Below are positions 8,808-17,114 of a stretch of DNA of 64,000 nucleotides, piece by piece. The translations under genes and the position numbers were made by a program. The notes beneath the pieces were generated by a model. It was given only the letters and a program-made list of their open reading frames with translations. It did not search any database and was not told the origin of the DNA. The DNA comes from Marinirhabdus gelatinilytica (GTDB lineage: Bacteria; Bacteroidota; Bacteroidia; Flavobacteriales; Flavobacteriaceae). Location of the stretch: assembly GCF_003353425.1 (NCBI RefSeq), contig NZ_QRAO01000002.1, positions 46,454 through 110,453 on the forward strand. Reading direction: 5' to 3'. How positions within the stretch are numbered: position 1 is the stretch's first letter; the number at the start of each line of letters is the position of its first letter.

Positions 8808-9706
8808 TATGTAATAAAATTTACTATTTCTTGCGGTGGTGTGGTATATGGGAACCAATGTATCTGCTCGTTTTTTCTAAACCACGTTCCCTGCCGTTTG
8901 GCAAACCTGCGCGTATTTTTCTTTATTTCTGAAACAGCTTCCTCTTTTGAAATCTCACCATCAAAAAACTGGAACAATTCTTTATATCCCACTGTTTGCA
9001 AAGCATTCAGGTCTTTGTGTGGGTATAGTTGCCTGGCTTCTTCCATCAGTCCGTTTTCAATCATAATGTCTACACGTTTGTTGATTCGCTCGTATATCTT
9101 TTCCCTTTCGGCAGTAAGACCAATGTATAAAGTATCGAAATTTCTTTCTGAAATGTCCTTTTTCAGAAATGAGGAAAATGGTTTCCCCGTACCCCGAATA
9201 ATCTCTAAAGCACGTATCAACCTGTGTGGGTTTTGGATATCAGCATTTTTAAAATAGGTTGGATCCTTCTCTTTTAGTTCCCGCTGTAGGGATGTTAAAC
9301 CGTGCTCTTCCAGTTGTTTGCTTAGTTGCTCCCGCACTTCTTTTTTAACCTTCGGAAATTTATCCAGACCTTTAACTACTGCGTCTACATATAATCCTGA
9401 ACCACCTACCATCACAACCTTGTCGTGTTTTTTGAAAAGCTCCTTCAGTTTCAGTAAGGCATCCTTTTCAAAATCTCCTACGTTGTAGGGTTCAAAAATG
9501 CTTCGGTTCTGTATAAAATGGTGCGGTGCCGCATCAAGCTCTTCAGTAGTTGGTACGGCGGTGCCAATGGCCATTTCTTTAAAGAATTGGCGGGAATCTG
9601 CGGAGAGTATTTCGGTAGAAAAATGTTTGGCAATTTCAATGCCCAACGCCGTCTTCCCAATGGCAGTAGGGCCTACTATGCAAATAAGGAGGGGAGTGGG
9701 TGGCAT
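8786..9706 (-). CDS. miaA: tRNA dimethylallyltransferase
   Basis: MiaA transfers the dimethylallyl group to A37 of tRNAs that read UNN codons. The start at 9706 gives 306 residues beginning MPPTPLLICIVGPTAIGKTAL, with the P-loop at residues 12-19. Further motifs are SADSRQFFKEMAIGTA (substrate-binding Asp), GGSGLYVDAV, NPHRLIRALEI and the C-terminal RFAKRQGTWFRK. This start overlaps the stop of the channel gene in a TAATG junction, suggesting translational coupling. An upstream in-frame ATG at 9754 would add 16 basic residues inside the channel gene and is less likely. Confidence 0.95.
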   Translation of the reverse strand: MPPTPLLICIVGPTAIGKTALGIEIAKHFSTEILSADSRQFFKEMAIGTAVPTTEELDAAPHHFIQNRSIFEPYNVGDFEKDALLKLKELFKKHDKVVMVGGSGLYVDAVVKGLDKFPKVKKEVREQLSKQLEEHGLTSLQRELKEKDPTYFKNADIQNPHRLIRALEIIRGTGKPFSSFLKKDISERNFDTLYIGLTAEREKIYERINKRVDIMIENGLMEEARQLYPHKDLNALQTVGYKELFQFFDGEISKEEAVSEIKKNTRRFAKRQGTWFRKNEQIHWFPYTTPPQEIVNFITYKNASPN

Positions 9707-10569
9707 TATGCTATAATATCTTCTTCGTGCAAAGGCGTTCCGCACTTGTGGCAAAAATCGGCATCGTCCCTATGTTTTTTTGCATTGCAATTGCTACAAC
9801 TTTGTGAATTTACATGCACATAATTTGGATCGTCTATCTTGGGCTTGCCCATATTCTTAGTGTATTCAGCACTTACTATTCCTGTAGGAACGGCTATAAT
9901 TCCATATCCCATAATCATAATTAGAGCGGCAATAAATTGCCCCAAGGGGGTTACAGGAGCAATGTCGCCAAAGCCTACGGTGGTCAAGGTTACAATACAC
10001 CAGTAAACGCTCACGGGGATACTTACAAAACCACTTTCTTCGCCTTCAACTATATACATAACTGTACCTGCGATTATCGAAATTATAAGTACCGCAAACA
10101 GAAATACTAAAATTTTGGGCCTGCTGTCTAATAATGCCTTACGTAATTTGTTGGACTCACCAATGTAGCGTGTTACCTTTAAAATTCTGAAAACCCGTAA
10201 TAATCGCAACGCGCGAACCGTAAGTAAAAAATTACTTCCTGCCAGTATAAACGATAGATACAATGGGATGGTTGAAAGAAAATCTATAATACCATAAAAA
10301 CTGAAAATATACTTAGAAGGGTGCTTTATGGTCACGATCCGGGCTATATACTCAAAAGTGAAGAAGATGGTGATTACCCATTCGCCATAGTAAAGATAAT
10401 CGTACACGAATTCTGGCCAACCCCGTACACTCTCTATCATCACAAAAACTACACTCAATAATATGAGGATGAGCAGCACTACATCGAACAACTTCCCCAT
10501 TGGGGTGTCTGCCTCATAAATAATGGTGTGCAAATCTCTGCGCCACGTACTCTTTTTTGTAGGTTCCAA
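9706..10569 (-). CDS. Voltage-gated-type potassium channel with C-terminal zinc ribbon
   Basis: The 287-residue inner-membrane ion channel of the Kch/Kv type has six predicted segments S1-S6, an Arg-rich S4 (VRALRLLRVFRILKVTR) and the K+ selectivity filter TVGFGD at residues 197-202 between S5 and S6. The soluble C-terminus carries Cys258-X2-Cys261 and Cys273-X2-Cys276, a small zinc ribbon in place of an RCK/TrkA-N domain. TTG at 10567-10569 is the only start available after an in-frame stop just upstream. The stop overlaps the start of miaA. Confidence 0.9.
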   Translation of the reverse strand: MEPTKKSTWRRDLHTIIYEADTPMGKLFDVVLLILILLSVVFVMIESVRGWPEFVYDYLYYGEWVITIFFTFEYIARIVTIKHPSKYIFSFYGIIDFLSTIPLYLSFILAGSNFLLTVRALRLLRVFRILKVTRYIGESNKLRKALLDSRPKILVFLFAVLIISIIAGTVMYIVEGEESGFVSIPVSVYWCIVTLTTVGFGDIAPVTPLGQFIAALIMIMGYGIIAVPTGIVSAEYTKNMGKPKIDDPNYVHVNSQSCSNCNAKKHRDDADFCHKCGTPLHEEDIIA

Positions 10570-10611
10570 AAGCGAAAAGTTTTTCTATGCTATAAATGTA
10601 AGTAAGTTTCT

Positions 10612-11991
10612 TTAATTAACGGGGTCTGTTGCCAAGGGAATGATTTTAAGTACCCGTCGTTTCTTTAGGTAGGTTTGTATAATATGCTGTGCATCACGAT
10701 TGTTTGCCATGGGGGTAATGATGGATTTTAGCACCTCTGGATTGGTTATCTGGTAATTTAAACTATAAAAACCGAACCCTTTGTACACCCCATTCTCAAT
10801 AAGGATTACCGAGCGTTCGTCCACATCGCGGCCACGGTCTATAATGAGCATGTGCTGGTTGTAATAACTATATTCATCTAGGAACAATTTTGCCCTCACA
10901 TTATAATCTTCTGCGGACTCTTTTTGGATACAGGCTCCCTCACAGTCTTTTACCGTATAATTGAAACAGTTGCCCTTGGTTTTATGCAGTCCAGTCAATT
11001 TTTGGCACAGATTGTATTTTTCAGTAATGGAATACAGAGAAGATTTTGCCTGCTGGTAATTGCTAAACGTGGTAATGGCTTTTTTTCTGGCATCTGCCTT
11101 TTCAATCTTTAAATTTATGTAGCCATTATCGTCCACAAAACTTCCCAATTGGTACTGAAACAGTGTACGTCTCAATGCTCTATTGTATTTCGGCTTTTTA
11201 CGTTTTATTTCCTCACTTTCCTTTAGCAATGCGATGAGCTCGTTTCCTGTAAGTTCAAAAGTAACCGCAGCAACTTCCAGCTGGATTCTTTTCGATTTTC
11301 GGTTATCACTCGTAAAATGCTGGGTAAGCCGTTTTTTTATGTTCTTGCTCTTCCCTATGTATATAATCTCGCCTTCCTCATTGTGCATATAATACACTCC
11401 TGTTTCTGAGGGCATCTCAGCAATAAGGTTCAAAAGCTTTGTGTCCAGGTGGCGCTTAGGGTCTTTACGCACCGAAGCTTTTATGATCTCTTTGTCCAGA
11501 TCCTTCTGCAGTAGCATTTTGAACAACTCTACCGTTGCCTTGGCATCGCCCTGTGCACGGTGCCTATCGGTAATAGGGATTCCTAAAGAGCGAACCAGTT
11601 TGCCCAGACTGTAGGAAGGCATATTGGGAATGAGTTCCTTTGCCAACTCTACGGTACAGAGCGTTTCTTTGTCAAAATCGTAACCCAACCGATCAAACTC
11701 TGTAGTCAAGATTCTGTTATCGAACTTAGCATTGTGTGCCACAATAATACACCCTTCGGTAATTTCAATAATACGTTTGGCCACTTCGTAGAACTTGGGC
11801 GCATTGCGCAACATTTCGTTACTTATTCCCGTAAGGTTTACCACAAATGGTTGGATTTTACGCTCAGGATTTACCAGGCTTGCAAATTGGTCTACAATTT
11901 TGTGGCCGTCAAAACGATAAATGGCTATTTCGGTAATGCCTTCTTCGTTATACTTACCACCAGTGGTCTCTATGTCTAGTATTGCGTAAAT
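10612..11991 (-). CDS. DEDDh exonuclease fused to GIY-YIG (UvrC/Cho-like) nuclease
   Basis: If translation starts at the ATT at 11989-11991, the product has 459 residues. The N-terminal domain is a DnaQ-like 3'-5' exonuclease with all five DEDDh residues: Asp6 and Glu8 (ILDIETTGG), Asp91 (HNAKFD), His144 and Asp149 (HRAQGD). Residues about 195-275 form a GIY-YIG endonuclease domain (ETGVYYMHNE...IIYIGKSKNIKKRLTQHF). The rest is Cho/UvrC-like with four Cys. It is probably a DNA repair nuclease. The frame runs back to the yggS stop with no ATG, GTG or TTG before the DIETT motif. The first standard start, GTG at 11844, would delete that motif. Confidence 0.85.
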   Translation of the reverse strand: MYAILDIETTGGKYNEEGITEIAIYRFDGHKIVDQFASLVNPERKIQPFVVNLTGISNEMLRNAPKFYEVAKRIIEITEGCIIVAHNAKFDNRILTTEFDRLGYDFDKETLCTVELAKELIPNMPSYSLGKLVRSLGIPITDRHRAQGDAKATVELFKMLLQKDLDKEIIKASVRKDPKRHLDTKLLNLIAEMPSETGVYYMHNEEGEIIYIGKSKNIKKRLTQHFTSDNRKSKRIQLEVAAVTFELTGNELIALLKESEEIKRKKPKYNRALRRTLFQYQLGSFVDDNGYINLKIEKADARKKAITTFSNYQQAKSSLYSITEKYNLCQKLTGLHKTKGNCFNYTVKDCEGACIQKESAEDYNVRAKLFLDEYSYYNQHMLIIDRGRDVDERSVILIENGVYKGFGFYSLNYQITNPEVLKSIITPMANNRDAQHIIQTYLKKRRVLKIIPLATDPVN

Positions 11992-12015
11992 TAGTTGTGG
12001 ATTGTTGCTATACGA

Positions 12016-12675
12016 TTAATTATAATTTCTTTCTCCAAAAATTGCACTTCCTATGCGTACCATATTACTGCCTTCTTCAATAGCAATGGTATAGTCGCTG
12101 CTCATCCCCATACTCAAAATGCTGAAATTTTTGTGTGTCTTGCTGAAATCGTCATAGATCCGATTCAGGTTTTTGAATTCCCTGCGTACCTGTGCTTCAT
12201 CATCGGTAAAGGTAGCCATTCCCATAAGCCCTACCACCGAAACATTTCCAAAATTTTGAAACGCTTCAGAGGCCAGTAACTCTTTCGCATCGGCTTCGCT
12301 TAGGCCAAACTTGGTATCTTCTTCAGCAATTTTTATTTGTAAAAGGCAGTCTATCGTTCTATCAACTTTCTTCGCCTGTTTGTTTATTTCCTTGAGCAAT
12401 CTGGGGCTGTCCACCGCATGTATCAAACTTACAAAAGGCGCCATATATTTTACCTTATTGCGCTGTACGTGGCCTACCATATGCCATTGCACATCCTTGG
12501 GCATCTCCTGCCATTTGGATTCCATCTCCTGTACTTTGTTTTCTCCAAAAATGCGCTGTCCAGCATTATACGCCTCCATTAGCTCGCTCACGGGCTTGGT
12601 TTTAGAGATGGCTACAAGCGTAACATTTTCAGGTAACTCCTCTTTGTATTTTTGAATGTTTTCTGAAATATCCAT
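12016..12675 (-). CDS. yggS: YggS/PROSC-family PLP homeostasis protein
   Basis: The 219-residue single-domain alanine-racemase-like barrel binds pyridoxal phosphate and helps balance the vitamin B6 pool; it has no known catalytic activity. Family motifs are VTLVAISKTKPVSEL (PLP-binding Lys), IFGENKVQEM, WHMVGHVQRNKVKYM, HAVDSPRLLKEI, GLMGMATF and LSMGMSSDYTIAIEEGSNMVRIGSAIFG. It is co-directional with, and in the same reading frame as, the exonuclease gene, 24 nt before that gene's putative ATT start. A promoter box lies 7 nt before its ATG. Confidence 0.93.
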   Translation of the reverse strand: MDISENIQKYKEELPENVTLVAISKTKPVSELMEAYNAGQRIFGENKVQEMESKWQEMPKDVQWHMVGHVQRNKVKYMAPFVSLIHAVDSPRLLKEINKQAKKVDRTIDCLLQIKIAEEDTKFGLSEADAKELLASEAFQNFGNVSVVGLMGMATFTDDEAQVRREFKNLNRIYDDFSKTHKNFSILSMGMSSDYTIAIEEGSNMVRIGSAIFGERNYN

Positions 12676-12682
12676 ACAGCTG

Positions 12683-12690
12683 CAAAAATA
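12683..12690 (-). promoter_or_regulatory. TAnnTTTG promoter box, yggS
   Basis: On the minus strand this reads TATTTTTG and ends 7 nt before the yggS ATG at 12675, again implying a very short or absent leader. Confidence 0.6.
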
Positions 12691-12753
12691 ACGGAAAAGA
12701 GAATGTTTTTAGGGTTATAGCCTACTAAATATAAAATTAGTATATTGTTATTG

Positions 12754-12780
12754 GTTTACAGTTTACTGTAAACTGTAAAC
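12754..12780. promoter_or_regulatory. Perfect 27-bp palindrome, probable operator
   Basis: The 13-bp arm GTTTACAGTTTAC (12754-12766) is followed by one T and its exact reverse complement (12768-12780). Each arm holds two GTTTAC/GTAAAC hexamers spaced 7 bp apart, four half-sites in all. It ends 8 bp before the ATG of the wHTH-PRTase gene, where a bound regulator would block expression, so autoregulation is likely. No T-run follows, so it is not a terminator. Confidence 0.75.
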
Positions 12781-12788
12781 TATACTCA

Positions 12789-13757
12789 ATGAAAGAGCAA
12801 ATTTTTATTCTTCTCGCAGAGAGGGGGGAGCTTAGTGTTTCTGAAATTAGTGATATAGTGAATATCTCTAGGCAGATGGTACACCGTCACTTAAATGCAC
12901 TAATGGAGGATGAACGCGTTTCCAAAATAGGAACTCCGCCAAGAGTTTTTTATAGGGTTCAAAAAAAGGAAAGCATTGATGTACCGAAACTAGATACTGA
13001 AATTGCTAAGTTCATTGAGGAAAATTTTATTCAGATTAACGAACAGGGGGTTCTGTTGGAGGGGGTAGAGGCTTTTGTTTACTGGTCTAAAAAAAGAAAC
13101 CTACCTGTTGAAAAAACGGCCGTAGAATATGTGAAAACGAAAAAGAGATATAACGCTTACAAAAATGAAATCGGTTTGATTGTTGGTCTCAAAAAGCTTG
13201 AGAATACCAAGGGTTTTGGTACGATATACCTTAAAAACCTTTATTACAGTGATTTTTACGCAATAGAGCGGTTTGGGAAAACAACTTTAGGGCAAATGCT
13301 GTTGTACGCTAAGCAAGGTCAAGATCGGGGGATGATAAAAGATATTATAGCAGCTATTGAAGCACCTCTAAAAAAATTGGTAGAAAGTCAAAATATCGAG
13401 GCAGTAGGTTTTATACCACCTTCGGTTAAACGTGAAGTTCAAATAATGAACGAGCTAAGAAAAAAACTAAATTTCAAATTACCTATCATAAATATAGAGA
13501 AAGTACAGACAGAGATTACCGTACCTCAAAAAACATTGTCAAAACTGAACGATAGGATTTTGAACGCCCAAAATAATATTGTAGTTACAGAGAGGAACAA
13601 TTTCAGCAAAATTTTGTTGATCGACGATGCTGTTGGCTCTGGCGCTACCATTAATGAGACAGCAGGTAAAATAGCAAAACGTAATGTTTCGCAGCACATC
13701 ATTGGGTATGCTATAACTGGGAGTTATAAAGGTTTTGAAGTTATTTCGGAAGCCTAA
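12789..13757 (+). CDS. Winged-helix / ComF-like phosphoribosyltransferase fusion, probable regulator
   Basis: The 322-residue product has an N-terminal winged helix (about 1-57: LSVSEISDIVNISRQMVHRHLNALMEDERVSKIG). A linker leads to a ComF-like type I PRTase fold: YYSDFYAIERFGKTT...MLLYAKQGQDRGM, VGFIPPSVKREVQIMNELRK, PQKTLSKLNDRILNAQNN, and the PRPP loop ILLIDDAVGSGATINET at about 275-291. The zinc finger of ComF is absent. The arrangement recalls PurR of Gram-positives (wHTH plus PRTase responding to PRPP), but the sequence is ComF-like, so the ligand is unknown. The gene looks more A-rich than its neighbours. Its end overlaps the convergent DUF1015 gene by 4 bp. Confidence 0.75.
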   Translation: MKEQIFILLAERGELSVSEISDIVNISRQMVHRHLNALMEDERVSKIGTPPRVFYRVQKKESIDVPKLDTEIAKFIEENFIQINEQGVLLEGVEAFVYWSKKRNLPVEKTAVEYVKTKKRYNAYKNEIGLIVGLKKLENTKGFGTIYLKNLYYSDFYAIERFGKTTLGQMLLYAKQGQDRGMIKDIIAAIEAPLKKLVESQNIEAVGFIPPSVKREVQIMNELRKKLNFKLPIINIEKVQTEITVPQKTLSKLNDRILNAQNNIVVTERNNFSKILLIDDAVGSGATINETAGKIAKRNVSQHIIGYAITGSYKGFEVISEA

Positions 13758-14992
13758 AACTCATATATAGTAACCCCACTGCGTAATTTTGGTTCAATAT
13801 AGGTGCTTTTTGGGGGCATGGTGAGCCCTTCGTCTGCTATTTGTTTCATTTCCTCTACGCTTACGGGCAAGAGACCGAAGCCAACTTTGTAATTTTCTTT
13901 ATCCACCTCTCCTTTTACATACACCATATCTTTCTTTCCATCGGCATAGGCCAGGCGGGTATCGTTGCGTACATCGTCAATACCTAAAATGGGTTGGAGA
14001 ATGGTTGTATAAAGTATGTGGGTGTCCAAACCTTCCAAGGCATTGTTGATGGTATAATTGTTTTTTCGTAGATAGAGCGAATAAAATTCCCCGTCCAAGT
14101 ACATACTGAAATGATGTTTCTTTGAAGGTTTGTAATACGCAACGCCACGGTTTTCAATGCGGTACATAGCGTCCAACTGTATCAGGAATTCCTCTTTGCT
14201 AAGCCCGTTGAGGTCCTTTACCAAACGGTTGAATTCGTAAATCTTCAAATCGCTTTCGGGAATCAGGAAGCTCATAAAGTAATTGTATGGTTCGTCCCCT
14301 TTATGGTTTTTGTTTTCAGCTTTTAAGTTTGCTGCCAGCAATGCCGAAGACGACGAACGGTGGTGCCCGTCTGCAATATAAACAGCGTCCATCTCGGCGA
14401 AGTGTCCCTGGAGTTTTTCTACAATGGTCTTGTCATCAATATTCCAGACATAGTGGGTATCCCGGTAGGTAGTGGTAAATTCATACTCGGCGCGGGTTGC
14501 CATGACTTCAGCGATCATCTCATCAATTTCTGGATGGTCCGGATAGGTTAGGAGTACGGCTTCGGCATTAAAGCCCACTGTTTTCAAATATTCCTTAAAG
14601 GTATTCTCCCTGTACTCAATGGTAGACTCGTGTTTTTTGATGAGGTTGTTCTCGTAGTCCTCTGCACTTGCAGCAGCTACAATTCCATTGAATTCCAGCC
14701 CATCCCTATTTACGATTTTATAGAAATAATAGCAAGGCTCTCTATCCTGCATAAAAATTTCATCCTCCTTGAATTCCTGATACCTGTTACGTACCAATTG
14801 ATAGCGCTGTTTCCCTGAAATTTCCTTTTGATACTTGAACCCGGGATTCAGGATTTGTAAAAAAGAAAATGGATTGTCCCGCAATCGCGACTCTCGCTCC
14901 TCTGGCGTATAGCTTTCGTAAGAGCGTGACGCCAACAAGCTTACCTTGTCCCTTGTGGGACGGACAGCTTTAAATGGTAGGATCGTTGGCAT
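13754..14992 (-). CDS. DUF1015 family protein
   Basis: The 412-residue protein matches the DUF1015 family over its full length: PFKAVRPTRDKVSLLASRSYE near the N-terminus, NPFSFLQILNPGF, the central AVYIADGHHRSSSSALLA motif, FMSFLIPESDLKIYEFNRLV, and the C-terminal MPPKSTYIEPKLRSGVTIYEF. The biochemical role of the family is not firmly established. The conserved DGHHR motif suggests a nucleotide or metal site, but this is inference. It lies downstream of 3-hydroxybutyryl-CoA dehydrogenase with an 82-bp gap that contains a strong stem-loop. Confidence 0.8.
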   Translation of the reverse strand: MPTILPFKAVRPTRDKVSLLASRSYESYTPEERESRLRDNPFSFLQILNPGFKYQKEISGKQRYQLVRNRYQEFKEDEIFMQDREPCYYFYKIVNRDGLEFNGIVAAASAEDYENNLIKKHESTIEYRENTFKEYLKTVGFNAEAVLLTYPDHPEIDEMIAEVMATRAEYEFTTTYRDTHYVWNIDDKTIVEKLQGHFAEMDAVYIADGHHRSSSSALLAANLKAENKNHKGDEPYNYFMSFLIPESDLKIYEFNRLVKDLNGLSKEEFLIQLDAMYRIENRGVAYYKPSKKHHFSMYLDGEFYSLYLRKNNYTINNALEGLDTHILYTTILQPILGIDDVRNDTRLAYADGKKDMVYVKGEVDKENYKVGFGLLPVSVEEMKQIADEGLTMPPKSTYIEPKLRSGVTIYEF

Positions 14993-15018
14993 ATCTTGGG
15001 TTTTGGTTTTTATGGGTT

Positions 15019-15058
15019 TAGCGTTTAAATCCGGATGGTATCCAGCATTTAAACGCTA
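15019..15058. promoter_or_regulatory. Long stem-loop between 3-hydroxybutyryl-CoA dehydrogenase and DUF1015 genes
   Basis: TAGCGTTTAAAT (15019-15030) is the exact reverse complement of 15047-15058. The 16-nt interior can form a further 4-bp stem (GGAT/ATCC) with a 3-nt loop. No T-run follows on either strand, so a canonical terminator is unlikely; mRNA processing, stabilisation or a protein site are alternatives. Confidence 0.6.
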
Positions 15059-15074
15059 CACGTCTCAATAATTT

Positions 15075-15962
15075 TTAAGCAAACATTTTCGCTACGGTCT
15101 CTGCTTTTCTACTCTCGGAATAATCGTAAAAGCCTTCGCCACTTTTAACTCCCAATTTACCTGCCATCACCATATTTACCAGTAGTGGGCAAGGAGCATA
15201 TTTTGGGTTTTTGAAACCGTCGTACATCACGTTCAGGATAGAAAGACATACGTCCAGGCCAATAAAATCTGCCAATTGCAATGGGCCCATGGGGTGTGCC
15301 ATTCCCAGTTTCATCACGGTATCGATTTCTTGGACGCCTGCTACACCATTGTATAGGGTTTCAATGGCTTCGTTAATCATGGGCATCAAGATTCGGTTGG
15401 CCACAAATCCCGGATAGTCGTTTACCTCTACGGGTACCTTGCCTAGTTTTTTGGAGATTTCCTCCACCATATTGTACGTTTCTTGGCTGGTACTGTATCC
15501 TTTAATAATCTCTACCAGTTTCATGATAGGCACGGGATTCATAAAATGCATCCCAATCACCATCTCGGGACGGGAGGTCGCTGCTGCGATCTTGGTTATA
15601 GAAATTGAGGAGGTGTTGCTTGCCAAGATCGTGTCGTCCGGACAAAATCTATCCAGATCCTGGAAAATCTTCAGTTTGAGATCTACATTCTCGGTAGCAG
15701 CTTCCACGACGAGCCCAGCATATTCTACCCCTTCTTCCATATTGGTATAGGTGGTAATGTTGTTGAGGGTACGTTGTTTGTCCTCTTCGGTAATACGCTC
15801 CTTGGCAACCATTCTGTCCAGATTCTTGGTAATGGTGGCAACACCCTTATCTAAAGAGGCTTGCGAGATATCTATTAATTGTACTTTATAATCTTTTTGC
15901 GCAAAGGTATGGGCAATCCCGTTGCCCATGGTTCCTGCGCCTATAACTGCTACGTTTTTCAT
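15075..15962 (-). CDS. 3-hydroxybutyryl-CoA dehydrogenase
   Basis: The 295-residue (S)-3-hydroxyacyl-CoA dehydrogenase interconverts 3-hydroxybutyryl-CoA and acetoacetyl-CoA with NAD(P). The Rossmann motif VIGAGTMGNGIAHTFA is at residues 5-20. The catalytic His lies in GMHFMNPVPIMKLVEII, with the Asn/Ser of SNTSSISITKIA, and the C-terminal helical domain shows DYPGFVANRILMPMINEA and GMAHPMGPLQLADFIGLD. The length matches stand-alone Hbd/PaaH enzymes rather than the FadN fusion encoded further on. It may act in butyrate or branched-chain metabolism or polyhydroxybutyrate turnover; context does not decide. Confidence 0.92.
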   Translation of the reverse strand: MKNVAVIGAGTMGNGIAHTFAQKDYKVQLIDISQASLDKGVATITKNLDRMVAKERITEEDKQRTLNNITTYTNMEEGVEYAGLVVEAATENVDLKLKIFQDLDRFCPDDTILASNTSSISITKIAAATSRPEMVIGMHFMNPVPIMKLVEIIKGYSTSQETYNMVEEISKKLGKVPVEVNDYPGFVANRILMPMINEAIETLYNGVAGVQEIDTVMKLGMAHPMGPLQLADFIGLDVCLSILNVMYDGFKNPKYAPCPLLVNMVMAGKLGVKSGEGFYDYSESRKAETVAKMFA

Positions 15963-16032
15963 AGTAATGGTCCGTAAAGGGTGTATCTAATTTTAGTTAA
16001 ACTTGGTAAATTATTTATTTTGAAAACTTTTG

Positions 16033-17001
16033 TTACAGCGTCTTAAAATTCTCAATCACCTGCATCGCTACGGTCAAGGCTTGTGCGCCTTGGGCTAAGC
16101 TTACTACAGGTTCTGTATTATTGTTAATGGCATCGGCAAAGGTTTCAAGCTCGTCCAAAATGGCGTTGTTGGGGTGTATGTCCGGATTGTCGAAATAAAT
16201 CTGTTTTTTCACGCCTTCAGCATTGGTGAGGATCATCGCAAAATCGTCTGGATTTTTGGGTGCATCCTTCATTTTTACCACTTCTACTTTTTTCTCCAGA
16301 AAATCTACGGAGATATAGGCGTCCCGCTGAAAGAAACGGGCCTTACGCATTTTCTTCATAGAAATGCGGCTTGCTGTAAGATTGGCTACACAACCATTTT
16401 CGAACTCGATGCGTGCATTGGCTATATCTGGTGTTTCTGAAATAACCGAAACTCCGCTGGCGTATACATTTTTAACTGGCGATTGTACCACACTCAAGAT
16501 GGCATCTATATCGTGGATCATCAAATCCAGCACTACCGAAACATCGGTCCCGCGCGGATTGAACTCTGCCAAGCGGTGTGCCTCAATGAACATGGGATTG
16601 TCCATCATGTCTTTTACGCCCATAAACGCTGGGTTAAAACGTTCTACGTGTCCCACTTGCCCTTTTACGCCCTGTTCTTTGGCAAGCTCCAGCAATTTTT
16701 GGGCTTCTTCTACTGTGTGGGTAATAGGTTTTTCAATGAAGAGATGTTTGCCTGCTTTCACTACTTTTTCGGCACAATAAAAATGGTGGATGGTAGGGGT
16801 TACAACGTCCACAACATCGCAAGCGTCTATCAATGTTTCCATGGTGTGAAAGCTCTTGTAGCCAAGTTCTTCTTCGATTTTTCGGGATGCTTTGGAATCG
16901 GCATCATAAAAACCCACAAGATTATATTTTGTAGATTCGTTCAGTAATTTTAGGTGAATTTTTCCAAGATGCCCAGCACCTAAGACTCCAGCGTTTAGCA
17001 T
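16033..17001 (-). CDS. Gfo/Idh/MocA family oxidoreductase
   Basis: The 322-residue NAD(P)-dependent oxidoreductase has an N-terminal Rossmann fold (AGVLGAGHLGKIHLKLL), the family motif FIEKPITHTVEEAQ (EKP catalytic Lys), VGHVERFNPAF, and a C-terminal alpha/beta domain (DLMIHDIDAILSVV). The HDID stretch corresponds to the conserved substrate-binding region. Substrates in this family are mostly sugars or inositols, but none is indicated here. A TATCTTTG promoter box lies 16 nt before the ATG. Confidence 0.88.
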   Translation of the reverse strand: MLNAGVLGAGHLGKIHLKLLNESTKYNLVGFYDADSKASRKIEEELGYKSFHTMETLIDACDVVDVVTPTIHHFYCAEKVVKAGKHLFIEKPITHTVEEAQKLLELAKEQGVKGQVGHVERFNPAFMGVKDMMDNPMFIEAHRLAEFNPRGTDVSVVLDLMIHDIDAILSVVQSPVKNVYASGVSVISETPDIANARIEFENGCVANLTASRISMKKMRKARFFQRDAYISVDFLEKKVEVVKMKDAPKNPDDFAMILTNAEGVKKQIYFDNPDIHPNNAILDELETFADAINNNTEPVVSLAQGAQALTVAMQVIENFKTL

Positions 17002-17017
17002 GTGCGAATATTTTTAG

Positions 17018-17025
17018 CAAAGATA
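17018..17025 (-). promoter_or_regulatory. TAnnTTTG promoter box, Gfo/Idh/MocA gene
   Basis: On the minus strand this reads TATCTTTG, the commonest flavobacterial form, 16 nt before the ATG at 17001. Confidence 0.65.
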
Positions 17026-17114
17026 CGGGTTTTGAAAGGAAATCGTATTGGGATGGTTTGGAACTAATATCAACAATTTTTGGGTTTTGGTATTTGTATC
17101 TCGAAACTCGTCTT

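Noticed and set aside
11842-11844. GTG at 11844 as start of the exonuclease gene
   Set aside because: It would remove 49 residues including the catalytic DIETT motif, which is present, conserved and in frame upstream.
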